From the NCBI GenBank assembly GCA_002504525.1, contig DATD01000002.1, forward strand, positions 3,021-16,810: a stretch of DNA of 13,790 nucleotides, given 5' to 3'. The notes under the pieces were generated by a model that saw nothing but the letters and a program-made list of their open reading frames with translations, made no database searches and was not told the DNA's origin. Source of the DNA: Methanomassiliicoccus sp. UBA345 (GTDB lineage: Archaea > Thermoplasmatota > Thermoplasmata > Methanomassiliicoccales > Methanomassiliicoccaceae). The position numbers were made by a program, and so were the translations under genes. Of the stretch, positions 7,220-13,369 are shown piece by piece. Each line of letters opens with the position of its first letter. The first letter of the stretch is position 1.

Positions 7220-7230
7220 TTCAAATTATC
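7220..7230 (-). promoter_or_regulatory. Possible own promoter of the two-domain Usp gene
   Basis: The minus strand reads GATAATTTGAA in the 107-base gap after the YczE-like gene. Transcription would start near 7200, leaving a leader of about 50 bases that contains the AGAGGTGA ribosome site. Read-through from the upstream membrane-protein gene is equally possible. Confidence 0.35.
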
Positions 7231-7254
7231 TTCATTGCCTCCGACGGGTGGAAC

Positions 7255-7926
7255 TCATCGAGCCAGGCTCGCCAGGGTCTTGCTCCATGGACGTATGTCG
7301 ATCACCCTGCGCAGGAGCTTGGTGGCCACGTGAACGCCGGAGCCGGTTATCAGTGCCATCACTATCGTTGCGATGCCCACTCCCGCCAATTCCCCGATGA
7401 AGGCATAGGAGAGTATTATGGAGAGGGACAGGCAGATGATGTCGAAGATCGTCTTCAGCCTCCTGAAAGTGACATGGAAGAACTGCGTCAGGTCGTTGAT
7501 GAACGCGTCCACCACCATCAGCGGCACCTTGGAGTTCACCATCATGGAGATGGCAAAGCACATGATTAGGTAGCTGACTACCACGTACAGAACCCTGAAC
7601 CCCATGTCGGTCGGAAGACCGGACGTCAGCCACGCAAAGAGATCTATGACGGAGCCGAACATCGCCGAGATCAGCAGCGAGATCACATATCCGCTCTTGA
7701 ACCGCTTGGTAATAGCTACCAGAATAATGAGCAGACACACCTGGAATATGGGGTTCCACACGCCGAAGGAAATCTGGTCAAAGGCCACGCTGAGGACATA
7801 GGGGAGCGAAGAGATGGTCGAGATGCCAAAATCGGCCTTGACCATTAGAGAGATAGAGAACGATATCAGTATCACCCCCATAATGAGGGCGAGCTCCCCT
7901 GGAACTGTGATCTTTTTTTCCATCAT
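7255..7926 (-). CDS. YczE/YyaS-like polytopic membrane protein (DUF6198 type)
   Basis: A 223-residue membrane protein with about six helices (near 10-30, 58-74, 80-98, 110-130, 159-178, 182-199). Near the first helix it has LMVKADFGIST, the 'K-x-x-x-G-I/L-S/G' loop typical of the YczE-like family, and ends with a short basic tail. The function of the family is not established; some members sit beside regulators or secondary-metabolite genes. The frame extends to a GTG at 7944, but GAAGGA lies 2 to 5 bases before the ATG pair at 7926/7923, so the start is placed there. The leader contains a hairpin at 7960-7977. The downstream neighbour, 107 bases on, is the two-domain Usp. Confidence 0.75.
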   Translation of the reverse strand: MMEKKITVPGELALIMGVILISFSISLMVKADFGISTISSLPYVLSVAFDQISFGVWNPIFQVCLLIILVAITKRFKSGYVISLLISAMFGSVIDLFAWLTSGLPTDMGFRVLYVVVSYLIMCFAISMMVNSKVPLMVVDAFINDLTQFFHVTFRRLKTIFDIICLSLSIILSYAFIGELAGVGIATIVMALITGSGVHVATKLLRRVIDIRPWSKTLASLAR

Positions 7927-7959
7927 ATTCCTTCTTCTACTCACACCAGATGTACGATC

Positions 7960-7977
7960 GGCACCTGGGGAGGTGTC
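7960..7977. repeat. Hairpin in the leader of the YczE-like gene
   Basis: GGCACCT, loop GGGG, AGGTGTC: seven pairs including one G-T. On the minus strand it would fall about 35-50 bases before the start codon, inside the 5' leader if transcription starts at the 8023-8033 TATA element. Confidence 0.4.
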
Positions 7978-8022
7978 CGCACAAAGACTTAAGCCAGAAG
8001 TAGGACAACGAAGGGAGACTTG

Positions 8023-8033
8023 AATAAATAACT
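8023..8033. promoter_or_regulatory. AT-rich box, TATA-like on either strand
   Basis: GAATAAATAAC on plus, GTTATTTATTC on minus. Read on minus it would start transcription near 8000, giving the YczE-like gene a leader of about 75 bases. Read on plus it would start an RNA near 8055 that covers the hairpin at 8071-8087. The sequence alone does not decide. Confidence 0.4.
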
Positions 8034-8070
8034 GCCCTTCCCACCACGGGACGATTATGGCGACATGCGT

Positions 8071-8087
8071 CGAGGGCCAAGCCCTCG
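8071..8087. repeat. Perfect GC-rich hairpin in the divergent spacer
   Basis: CGAGGGC, loop CAA, GCCCTCG: seven perfect pairs. A second, weaker stem GGTCAT (8094-8099) with ATGACC (8118-8123) follows directly. No plus-strand gene lies upstream that would need a terminator, so the purpose is unexplained. Confidence 0.5.
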
Positions 8088-8148
8088 TTGCGAGGTCATT
8101 ATCCTTTTCGATATCTGATGACCAAAGGTTATGAGCGGCCGCTTGATT

Positions 8149-8158
8149 TCATAAATAA
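8149..8158 (+). promoter_or_regulatory. Box A of the 122-residue protein gene
   Basis: TCATAAATAA lies 36 bases before the GTG at 8190, placing the RNA start at about 8180 with a very short G-rich leader (GGGGCGG). Confidence 0.5.
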
Positions 8159-8189
8159 TGAGTAGAACTTTTGCATCGGACGCGGGGCG

Positions 8190-8558
8190 GTGGTGAACAC
8201 GGGCCTTCTGTCCGGAGTAAGCGAGTCGGTAGTGTCCAACATAGTAGTAGGATACCTCGACCGATATTCGGGAGCAGGCTGCTCCAATCTTCGTCTAGCA
8301 ATACAAGAAAATGTCGACCTGTTCCAGCTGTGGGTGGAGAACGCGTCAAGGGAAGGAGTCATGGACCTCAACCAGGCTAGGTTCTGGACGCGCAAGTTCC
8401 CCGGAGTGAAGAGAATGGTCACCCCCAACAACGTCAAGCGCTGGCTGGCGGAGAAGCGCCGCCGCGATATAGTCCGCGCCATCGAGGAGACGGCCGGGGG
8501 CGAGGCGTGGCTGGAATGGCAGCTGGGGCGGTTCCGCTCAGGGCTATGGGGGCAGTGA
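8190..8558 (+). CDS. Unrecognised 122-residue protein
   Basis: I do not recognise the family. The protein is soluble, has no cysteine cluster (one Cys) and no membrane segment, and looks mainly helical. The middle (about 30-75) is polar with aromatic residues (DLFQLWVENAS, ARFWTRKF). The C-terminal half is strongly basic, with WLAEKRRRDIVRAIEE, followed by a Trp-rich end (WLEWQLGRF, LWGQ). The basic helix would suit nucleic-acid binding, but that is only composition. GTG codons at 8190 and 8193 both fit the start; both follow GGGGCGG. Codon composition resembles that of the neighbours and the frame is clean across 369 bases. The gene is convergent with the helicase, with 5 bases between the two stops, so it is tightly packed but on its own promoter. 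Confidence 0.65.
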   Translation: MVNTGLLSGVSESVVSNIVVGYLDRYSGAGCSNLRLAIQENVDLFQLWVENASREGVMDLNQARFWTRKFPGVKRMVTPNNVKRWLAEKRRRDIVRAIEETAGGEAWLEWQLGRFRSGLWGQ

Positions 8559-8563
8559 GCGGT

Positions 8564-10522
8564 TCAACGCTCGCGGAAGGAACGAGGGCCTTGGCCGCCC
8601 TCATCCATCGATCCTTGCCTCTGCCGCATCCTCAGCCTCATGCTGAACGGCAGCATGTCGAAGAACGCCCCGAACCGATCGTATGATGAGAAGTTCGCGA
8701 TCTCCGTTCCCTCCTCGACCGCGGTGACGAGCACTCTTGTCTTTTCCCTTTCGCGGACCAGCCATGCCTGCCCGGCCAGGACGAATATGTTGTCGACCGG
8801 CAGTCCGATGCTGCCTACCGTGGAGCCGGAGGCCATGTCCACCACCTGGATGCTGTCGTACCCGGGAATGTTGCTGAACACTCCCGGTCCGAGCTCCCCG
8901 ATACGCGCCATCGCCTTCCAATCATTGCCGTCGAGCTCGATCCAACCGCTCTCCGACAGCTGTGTCAGTATCAGGGACACGTCCTTTTCAGGAAGCAGTC
9001 CGTCGAACATGCCGAAGACCGACTCGTCCGAGAGCACCTTTCCACCGCTCAAGGACGACAGCACCTGCTGCACCGCCACCGACGGATCGAACTCGTACCT
9101 GGCAGTGTCGTACTCGGACCTCGTCACGGCCTTGAAGACCTTCTCGTAGTAGATGGACTCGCCGGCCGTGGATGCAATGGCCACCACCTTCATGCTGTCC
9201 TCCCTCCGGTTCCCTCGGCCGATCCTTTGAGACAGCGAGGCGACCGACCGCGGGCGCCGAACCAGCATCACCAGGTCGATGTCGCCGATGTCCACCCCCA
9301 CCTCCAGGGTGGAGGTGCACGCGCAGACCACGTCCCTCCCGTTACGAAGCGCGTTCTCAGCATCAAGACGCATCCTTGCGTCCAACTTGCCGTGGTGGAC
9401 CTTGATGGCCGATCGGGGAAAGTGACGCTTCAACTCGGTGCGGGCCAGCTCCTCTGCCTCCTGGGGGGTGTTGCAGAACAGGAGCGCCTTGTGTGCTCCC
9501 ATCTCCTGGAACTGCCTCGCGGCCATCTCGAGGGTGGGCACGATGCGGTAATCGATGCTTCGCCCTCCGGCCGTCCGGACGAGCCGCGCGTCGCTCATGT
9601 ACCTAGCTGCCATATGTTCTGGCCCGGACACGGTGGCGGTGGTCGCATAGATCCTAGGGGTGGTAGAGGTCTCTCTCGTAAGGCGGCGCAACAGAACCCT
9701 TAGCTGATCCCCGCGGTAGCTGCCGTCCAGCATGTGCAGCTCGTCCAGCACCACCGCCCTCAGGCCAAGTAGGCAGCCAGGACTCCAGCTCAGTAGCGAG
9801 TCGAGCGATTCGGGAGTGGTGACGAGGATGTTCTGAGGGTCCTTCTCGTTAAGCGTCTTGGTATCCCCGTTCCGCTGCGCTACGGTGACATCAAGGCCGT
9901 CCACCATGTCCATCAGCCGCCGGGCGATGTCCTCGGCCAGCGCCTTGGTGGGGCAGATATACAGGATCGATAGTCCCGGCCATTGCTCTGCCTCCATCCG
10001 TTCCACCAGGGGAGCGAATATCGCTTCCGTCTTTCCCGAGGCGGTCGGTGCAATGATCATGGCGTTCTCGCCCCCCAGCACCGTGGGGATGGCTTGCCGC
10101 TGTACCTCCCTGAGCGAGTCGAAGCGGCCAAAGAACGGCCCCCACACGTGAGGCAGCATGTTCCGCAACTCAGCATCCTTGACCGGGTCCGGCTTCTCTT
10201 CGTTCAGCACCTCAAGCAAGCGGGAGATCATTGTCGGCCGGGGCGATGTCGTCTGCTGCCGAGCCACTGGCTTCTCCGGCATACTGTTACCGCGGGAACG
10301 CTCGGCCGCGTTCATGTAATGGGCGGCCTTCCCGGTGTCGCCCTTTCGCTCGTACAGCCGGCTCAGCTGGACATATGACTGATAATGACCGGGATCGGCC
10401 TTGATGGCCTTCTCGTACTTGGCCGCGGCCTCATCGATCTTGCCTATCACCTCGGCATGGAAGCCCATGCGGAACAGGGCGTCGGCCTTGTTCTTCTGAT
10501 AAGAAGTTCGATCGTATCCCAT
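8564..10522 (-). CDS. Lhr-like DExH-box helicase with N-terminal TPRs
   Basis: An ATP-dependent superfamily 2 helicase. Residues about 13-76 form two TPR-like helix pairs (KYEKAIKADPGHYQSY is a classic TPR end). A linker of about 45 residues follows, then two RecA domains: APTASGKT (158-165, motif I), CPTKAL (Ia), TTPESLDSLL (Ib), LDELH (259-263, motif II), TAT (motif III), then STLEVGVDIGD (V) and QRIGRGNRR (432-440, VI). The rest (about 460-652) is a short C-terminal region without the long extensions of full Lhr. The set 'DELH, ...LEVGVDIGDIDLV..., QRIGRGNRR' is Lhr/SftH-like. The frame extends to a GTG at 10540, but ATG 10522 lies 26 bases from a clear TATA element and needs no ribosome site, so it is the likely leaderless start. 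The TPRs suggest recruitment to a partner protein. Confidence 0.9.
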   Translation of the reverse strand: MGYDRTSYQKNKADALFRMGFHAEVIGKIDEAAAKYEKAIKADPGHYQSYVQLSRLYERKGDTGKAAHYMNAAERSRGNSMPEKPVARQQTTSPRPTMISRLLEVLNEEKPDPVKDAELRNMLPHVWGPFFGRFDSLREVQRQAIPTVLGGENAMIIAPTASGKTEAIFAPLVERMEAEQWPGLSILYICPTKALAEDIARRLMDMVDGLDVTVAQRNGDTKTLNEKDPQNILVTTPESLDSLLSWSPGCLLGLRAVVLDELHMLDGSYRGDQLRVLLRRLTRETSTTPRIYATTATVSGPEHMAARYMSDARLVRTAGGRSIDYRIVPTLEMAARQFQEMGAHKALLFCNTPQEAEELARTELKRHFPRSAIKVHHGKLDARMRLDAENALRNGRDVVCACTSTLEVGVDIGDIDLVMLVRRPRSVASLSQRIGRGNRREDSMKVVAIASTAGESIYYEKVFKAVTRSEYDTARYEFDPSVAVQQVLSSLSGGKVLSDESVFGMFDGLLPEKDVSLILTQLSESGWIELDGNDWKAMARIGELGPGVFSNIPGYDSIQVVDMASGSTVGSIGLPVDNIFVLAGQAWLVREREKTRVLVTAVEEGTEIANFSSYDRFGAFFDMLPFSMRLRMRQRQGSMDEGGQGPRSFRER

Positions 10523-10542
10523 CCTGCGTACTACTGCCACGA

Positions 10543-10554
10543 GGTATAAAAAAA
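10543..10554 (-). promoter_or_regulatory. Box A promoter of the helicase gene
   Basis: The minus strand reads TTTTTTTATACC, centred 26 bases before ATG 10522. This spacing supports a leaderless helicase message starting at 10522, not at the upstream GTG. Its T-run directly follows the hairpin at 10562-10581. Confidence 0.72.
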
Positions 10555-10561
10555 TGAGCCA

Positions 10562-10581
10562 GGGGTGCTCGAAAGCGCCCC
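10562..10581 (-). terminator. Stem-loop plus T-run after the KGG-repeat gene
   Basis: On the minus strand GGGGCGCT, loop TTCG, AGCACCCC pairs with one C/A mismatch, followed seven bases later by seven T. It lies 45 bases past the stop of the KGG gene, so it looks like a terminator. The T-run is also the first part of the helicase TATA box, so one stretch may end one gene and start the next. On the plus strand the same hairpin is fully paired with one G-T pair. Confidence 0.55.
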
Positions 10582-10626
10582 AGTTTCCGGAGCGGATGAT
10601 CTAATCATGCAGTCCGACAGGAGCCT

Positions 10627-10944
10627 TCAGGCCCTTCGGCGGGAGCGCTCCCCTCCCTTGACCTTGGCCTCGCGCGGCTGAGCTCTCGCCCCCTTCCTCC
10701 CCGCTTCCGACAGCTTTCGGCGCGTTTCGTCGCTGATCCCGGTGCCGCCTTCCCCCCACCGAGCCTCGGCGCCTCTCTCCCCTCCCTTGACCTTGGCCTC
10801 GCGCGGCTGTGCCATGGCACCCTTCCGTCCCGCCTCTGATAGCTTGTCGCGGGTGGAGCTGCTGATCTCCCCTCCCGATCTCCATCTGGTCTCCGCGCCC
10901 TTCTCTCCGGCGCTCACCCTCCTCTCGTGCGTGCTCCTTTGCAT
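10627..10944 (-). CDS. KGG-repeat (GsiB/Con-10-like) stress protein
   Basis: A 105-residue hydrophilic, Gly/Lys/Arg/Glu-rich protein made almost wholly of two 42-43 residue copies. Each reads GAExRW, a Gly/Ser spacer, then KLSEAGRKGA, AQPREAKVKGGER. The SEAGRKG and KGGE cores match the KGG motif of bacterial stress-induced proteins (GsiB, Con-10, YciG), which are thought to be disordered protectants; none has a known enzymatic role. It has no Cys and no membrane segment. The start has an excellent ribosome site, GGAGGTGAT, three bases before the ATG, unlike its leaderless neighbours, and a TATA element about 60 bases up gives a leader of about 30 bases. High, regulated translation would fit a stress protein. 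The assignment to the KGG family is from the motif; the role is inferred from it. Confidence 0.8.
   Translation of the reverse strand: MQRSTHERRVSAGEKGAETRWRSGGEISSSTRDKLSEAGRKGAMAQPREAKVKGGERGAEARWGEGGTGISDETRRKLSEAGRKGARAQPREAKVKGGERSRRRA
10648..10680. repeat. Direct repeat, copy 1, inside the KGG gene
   Basis: A 33-base stretch identical to 10777-10809, exactly 129 bases (43 codons) away. It encodes the AQPREAKVKGGER end of each unit. The identity at DNA level, including third positions, points to a recent duplication or gene conversion. Confidence 0.8.
10777..10809. repeat. Direct repeat, copy 2, inside the KGG gene
   Basis: The second copy of the 33-base stretch at 10648-10680. The sequence between the copies has diverged, at both the base and the residue level, so only this block has been kept identical. 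Confidence 0.8.
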
Positions 10945-10997
10945 CTCATCACCTCCATCTCTTCACGACGTTCCTAAGGCATCCTCCCCAGTCGTTG

Positions 10998-11007
10998 TAT
11001 TAATTCA
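10998..11007 (-). promoter_or_regulatory. Box A of the KGG gene
   Basis: The minus strand reads GAATTAATAC. An RNA start at about 10976 would leave a leader of about 30 bases carrying the strong GGAGGTGAT site. Confidence 0.5.
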
Positions 11008-11156
11008 TTGACCGCGGCGATGTCGGCTGGCAGGAAGGCTGACCGAGAAAGACGCAACGCTCGCCAGGACGGAGGCCTCGAAGATCGTCCCATAACCATC
11101 GCCAGCGTTCACATGGAAAGGATGATGAACCCCAAGGCTGGTTACCCGGCGAGACC

Positions 11157-11543
11157 ATGAACGAAAGGGTGCGGACCAGCGAGAGCGAAAATGCGGCATC
11201 CACGGTCAGTGGCAGGGACCCTTACGCGGACGGGGCCCCGGACTGGGAGAGGGTGGAGCTCCGGCGGATGCTCCTGCTGGGCCTGGCGTTCATGGCGCTC
11301 TTCTTCTCGTTCGGCCTGTTCCTGGGCGGGTCGTTGAGCGGCATGGGAGGCATGGTCGTCGTCTCTCTGGTCCTGGCGGTGGCCGGGATCATTATGTTAG
11401 GTATGCGACCGGTGCTGCTGAAGCGCCACCGCCGCGAGGTTGTCCGCTGGAAGAAGGACAATCACGTCCAGTGCGAGTATTGCGGGGGAACCAATCACAA
11501 GGACGATCACAGATGCCATTTCTGCGGTGCTCCCCTGCGATGA
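11157..11543 (+). CDS. Two-helix membrane protein with C-terminal zinc ribbon
   Basis: A 128-residue protein of unknown role. A charged N-terminal tail (about 1-36) precedes two membrane helices (about 38-58 and 64-84). A basic juxtamembrane stretch (KRHRREVVRWKK, 89-100) comes next, and then one zinc ribbon, C106-x2-C109 and C120-x2-C123, at the very end. The positive charge after TM2 and the even number of helices put both tails in the cytoplasm, so the ribbon faces inward. No ribosome site is visible at ATG 11157 and no convincing TATA box was found at the leaderless distance. The frame is open upstream but offers no other ATG close by. Proteins of this build are common as orphans in archaea, and the fold says only that it binds Zn. 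It precedes another zinc ribbon gene by about 325 bases. Confidence 0.78.
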   Translation: MNERVRTSESENAASTVSGRDPYADGAPDWERVELRRMLLLGLAFMALFFSFGLFLGGSLSGMGGMVVVSLVLAVAGIIMLGMRPVLLKRHRREVVRWKKDNHVQCEYCGGTNHKDDHRCHFCGAPLR

Positions 11544-11598
11544 CGTTCCTTGAAGGCAGCGATCTCGGCGTCGTTGGATGGAGAACGTCATCTCATAA

Positions 11599-11778
11599 GA
11601 CCTCGATCCGCTGTCCGAACACCTAGTCCAGGCGGTCCAACAGCACCTCCCCCAGGCAGCCTTCGAGCCCGTTATGGCTCGCATACATTGCCCGCGGCCT
11701 CTCGATCATGCCGAGATGATCTCGTTCCTCGCCCCCCCCCTCAACGTCGCTGCAGGGATGCTGTCGACAGAAAGCTGA
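11599..11778 (+). other. Open stretch without a proper start, possible gene remnant
   Basis: Between the two zinc-ribbon genes lie 325 bases with no convincing gene. One frame stays open for 59 codons and reads protein-like (for example DPLSEHLVQAVQQHLPQAAF), but it begins after TAA with no good start or ribosome site. It contains nine consecutive C at 11732-11740, a slippage-prone run. It may be decayed coding DNA or chance in GC-rich sequence. I do not recognise it. The rest of the gap holds only the promoter at 11839-11847. Confidence 0.2.
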
Positions 11779-11838
11779 CGGTCAAGCTAGACCAGCACCA
11801 AGCAGCTGGGTATTGAATGAAGGAACCATGGCCGAACC

Positions 11839-11847
11839 ATTTTATCG
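11839..11847 (+). promoter_or_regulatory. Box A of the double zinc-ribbon gene
   Basis: ATTTTATCG is centred 26 bases before ATG 11869, with no Shine-Dalgarno sequence, consistent with a leaderless message. Confidence 0.55.
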
Positions 11848-11868
11848 TCATAGGATGATATCCCCCTC

Positions 11869-12123
11869 ATGCGGGGTGTGAGCGTCGTCCTCACCGTGCT
11901 CGGCCTGTTCGGACGCAGCAAGAAGAAGAGTCCACCGGTGAAGACGGAGCAAGGGGCGTTCATCCGTTGCCCGGCCTGCCGGACCGAGCTGCATAGCACC
12001 ATATCCCGATGTCCATACTGCTCTGCATTCCTCGAGGTGACGTGTTCCAACTGCGACCGCACCACCAATCGAAGCCTTAGCAACTGCCCATACTGCGGGA
12101 ACTCCCTTAGAGAACAGGGATAG
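11869..12123 (+). CDS. Small double zinc-ribbon protein
   Basis: An 84-residue protein with eight cysteines in four CxxC knuckles: CPAC (34-37), CPYC (48-51), CSNC (59-62) and CPYC (73-76). These make two zinc ribbons in tandem (DZANK/DZR type). The N-terminus has a short hydrophobic stretch (VSVVLTVLGLFG, about 4-15) followed by RSKKK, which could be a weak membrane tether or just the start of the fold. Proteins like this are usually adaptors for protein or nucleic-acid contacts; no specific partner can be read. The leaderless start fits the box A 26 bases up. The next gene, the pilin, starts 36 bases after the stop but has its own TATA element, so co-transcription is optional. Confidence 0.78.
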   Translation: MRGVSVVLTVLGLFGRSKKKSPPVKTEQGAFIRCPACRTELHSTISRCPYCSAFLEVTCSNCDRTTNRSLSNCPYCGNSLREQG

Positions 12124-12133
12124 ATTAAAAATC
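12124..12133 (+). promoter_or_regulatory. Box A of the archaellin-like gene
   Basis: ATTAAAAATC begins directly after the stop codon of the previous gene and lies about 32 bases before ATG 12160. No ribosome site is seen. Confidence 0.5.
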
Positions 12134-12159
12134 CGTGTCGTTCCCAAGAATGATACCGC

Positions 12160-12702
12160 ATGAGGGTGCGGTGGGGGCGAAGGGGCGAGGCAGGGGTAGG
12201 CACCGGCGTCATACTGATAGTGTTGCTGCTTGCAAGCGGCACCGCCGCCTCCGCGGTCCTCGATGCCATCAATAATTCTGCCGAGCGGGCAGAGGCGGTG
12301 GCGGCCGATGCGGTGAAGGAGATCGCCACCGGCATCTCCATCAGACATATCGCCGGCATGGCCCTGGACGGCAGGGTCGTTTTGCTCGAGCTCCTTATCG
12401 CGCTGCAGGCGGGAAGCCCGCCGATACGTCTGGACTCGCTCATCGTCCATATCGTGACACCTCGCGAGAGCGTGCTGTTGGAAGCCTGTGATTATGATAT
12501 GGGAGAGATCTTGACCCTTGGAGCCGAGGATGGTGTCCTGGAGAGGGGGGAGATCGCGAAGATGGAGCTGGCGACCCCCGGCATCCTGGGACCGGGGGAT
12601 TCCATGACCGTTTTCATCATCGTCCCGCAGGGCCAGACGGCATCAGAACGTATCAGTGTACCAAATACGATAACAGATGGTCACTTTGTTCCGAACGGAT
12701 GA
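12160..12702 (+). CDS. Archaellin-like / type IV pilin protein with class III signal peptide
   Basis: A 180-residue secreted filament subunit or relative. The start MRVRWGRRG followed by EAGVGTGVILIVLLLASG matches the archaellin pattern: a short basic leader, Gly before the cut, then a G-x-G-T motif and one hydrophobic helix. The prepilin peptidase (FlaK/ArlK) would cut after G9. The helix runs to about 35. The remainder is a beta-rich soluble domain, with DSLIVHIVTP and DSMTVFIIVPQG as strands, as in archaellin folds. Archaellins are commonly about 200 residues, so this one is slightly short. No archaellum motor, peptidase or second archaellin gene is in the window, so it is an orphan. It may be a minor pilin or an adhesin; motility cannot be inferred. 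Confidence 0.82.
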   Translation: MRVRWGRRGEAGVGTGVILIVLLLASGTAASAVLDAINNSAERAEAVAADAVKEIATGISIRHIAGMALDGRVVLLELLIALQAGSPPIRLDSLIVHIVTPRESVLLEACDYDMGEILTLGAEDGVLERGEIAKMELATPGILGPGDSMTVFIIVPQGQTASERISVPNTITDGHFVPNG

Positions 12703-12758
12703 ATCGCTGGGTGATTAAGGAAAACAAAATATCAGAACTGATTATCTAATCTAGACCC

Positions 12759-12768
12759 TTAAATATAC
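12759..12768 (+). promoter_or_regulatory. Box A of the single-domain Usp gene
   Basis: TTAAATATAC is centred about 30 bases before ATG 12794. It overlaps the in-frame TTG at 12770, which rules out that longer start, since the RNA would begin after it. Confidence 0.68.
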
Positions 12769-12793
12769 TTTGACTAATAATTTGCTCCGTACA

Positions 12794-13186
12794 ATGAATA
12801 TTGTCGTTGGTAACGATGGGCGGCCACACTCCGAAAGGGCAGCCGAATACGCCCTCGCATATGCCAAGGCATTCCAGGCCAACCTGTTCATGATCTACAT
12901 AGTAGGCCCTAAGGCACAGGAAGAGAAGGAAAAGAACATCAAGAACGGCATGAGGGTACTGGGGCGAGCGAAGATACGCGCCTCCGACATCGGCGTGCCG
13001 CTCGCCACCCTGCTTGAGGCCGGAGAGGCACATGAGACACTTCTGCTTGCCGCCAACAAGCTGAAGGCCGACGCTCTGATCATCGGTTCGTCCGGAGAGC
13101 GGACGGGCAGAGGAAGACTGCTTGGCACGAGTACCTCGGAGACCATATTCAAGAACGCTCCGTGCACGGTTGTGGTAGTACGATGA
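12794..13186 (+). CDS. Universal stress protein, single UspA domain
   Basis: A 130-residue protein of one UspA domain. It opens with MNIVVGNDGRPHSERA, where Asp8 sits after the first strand as in ATP-binding Usps. Its nucleotide loop G-x2-G-x9-G-T (GSSGERTGRGRLLGT, 98-112) is intact, so ATP binding is predicted. The first strand lacks the more common 'DGS' (here DGR), and a charged stretch (EEKEKNIKNG) replaces the usual loop before helix 2. The start ATG 12794 follows a clear TATA element at the leaderless distance. It is not close in sequence to either domain of the two-domain Usp at 6275-7147, so the two are separate lineages, not a recent duplication. Downstream, a hairpin lies about 60 bases past the stop. 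Confidence 0.9.
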   Translation: MNIVVGNDGRPHSERAAEYALAYAKAFQANLFMIYIVGPKAQEEKEKNIKNGMRVLGRAKIRASDIGVPLATLLEAGEAHETLLLAANKLKADALIIGSSGERTGRGRLLGTSTSETIFKNAPCTVVVVR

Positions 13187-13247
13187 GCCCGAGCCCGTTT
13201 TCCAAGACCCTCTCTCGGGTGAGATGATCCAGAGTGAGACGGGGCCT

Positions 13248-13277
13248 GTTCAAACGGCCGCATATGGCCGCGTGAAC
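13248..13277. repeat. Imperfect palindrome after the Usp gene
   Basis: GTTCA-AA-CGGCC, loop GCATAT, GGCCG-CG-TGAAC: two five-base stems with a two-base mismatch between them. It lies 62 bases past the stop. No T-run follows, so it is not a typical archaeal terminator. It may be a processing site or an operator. Confidence 0.45.
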
Positions 13278-13369
13278 GATTGACTAGCTGGATTCGATGC
13301 GCTTTCTTCCCTGTGTCGTTAAACAGCCATCGCCACCTAATAACAATCTTACGCTTACGTCAGCAACGT

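Noticed and set aside
10648..10809. CRISPR-like repeats
   Set aside because: Only two copies, in frame within one gene at 129-base spacing. They are protein-coding repeats.
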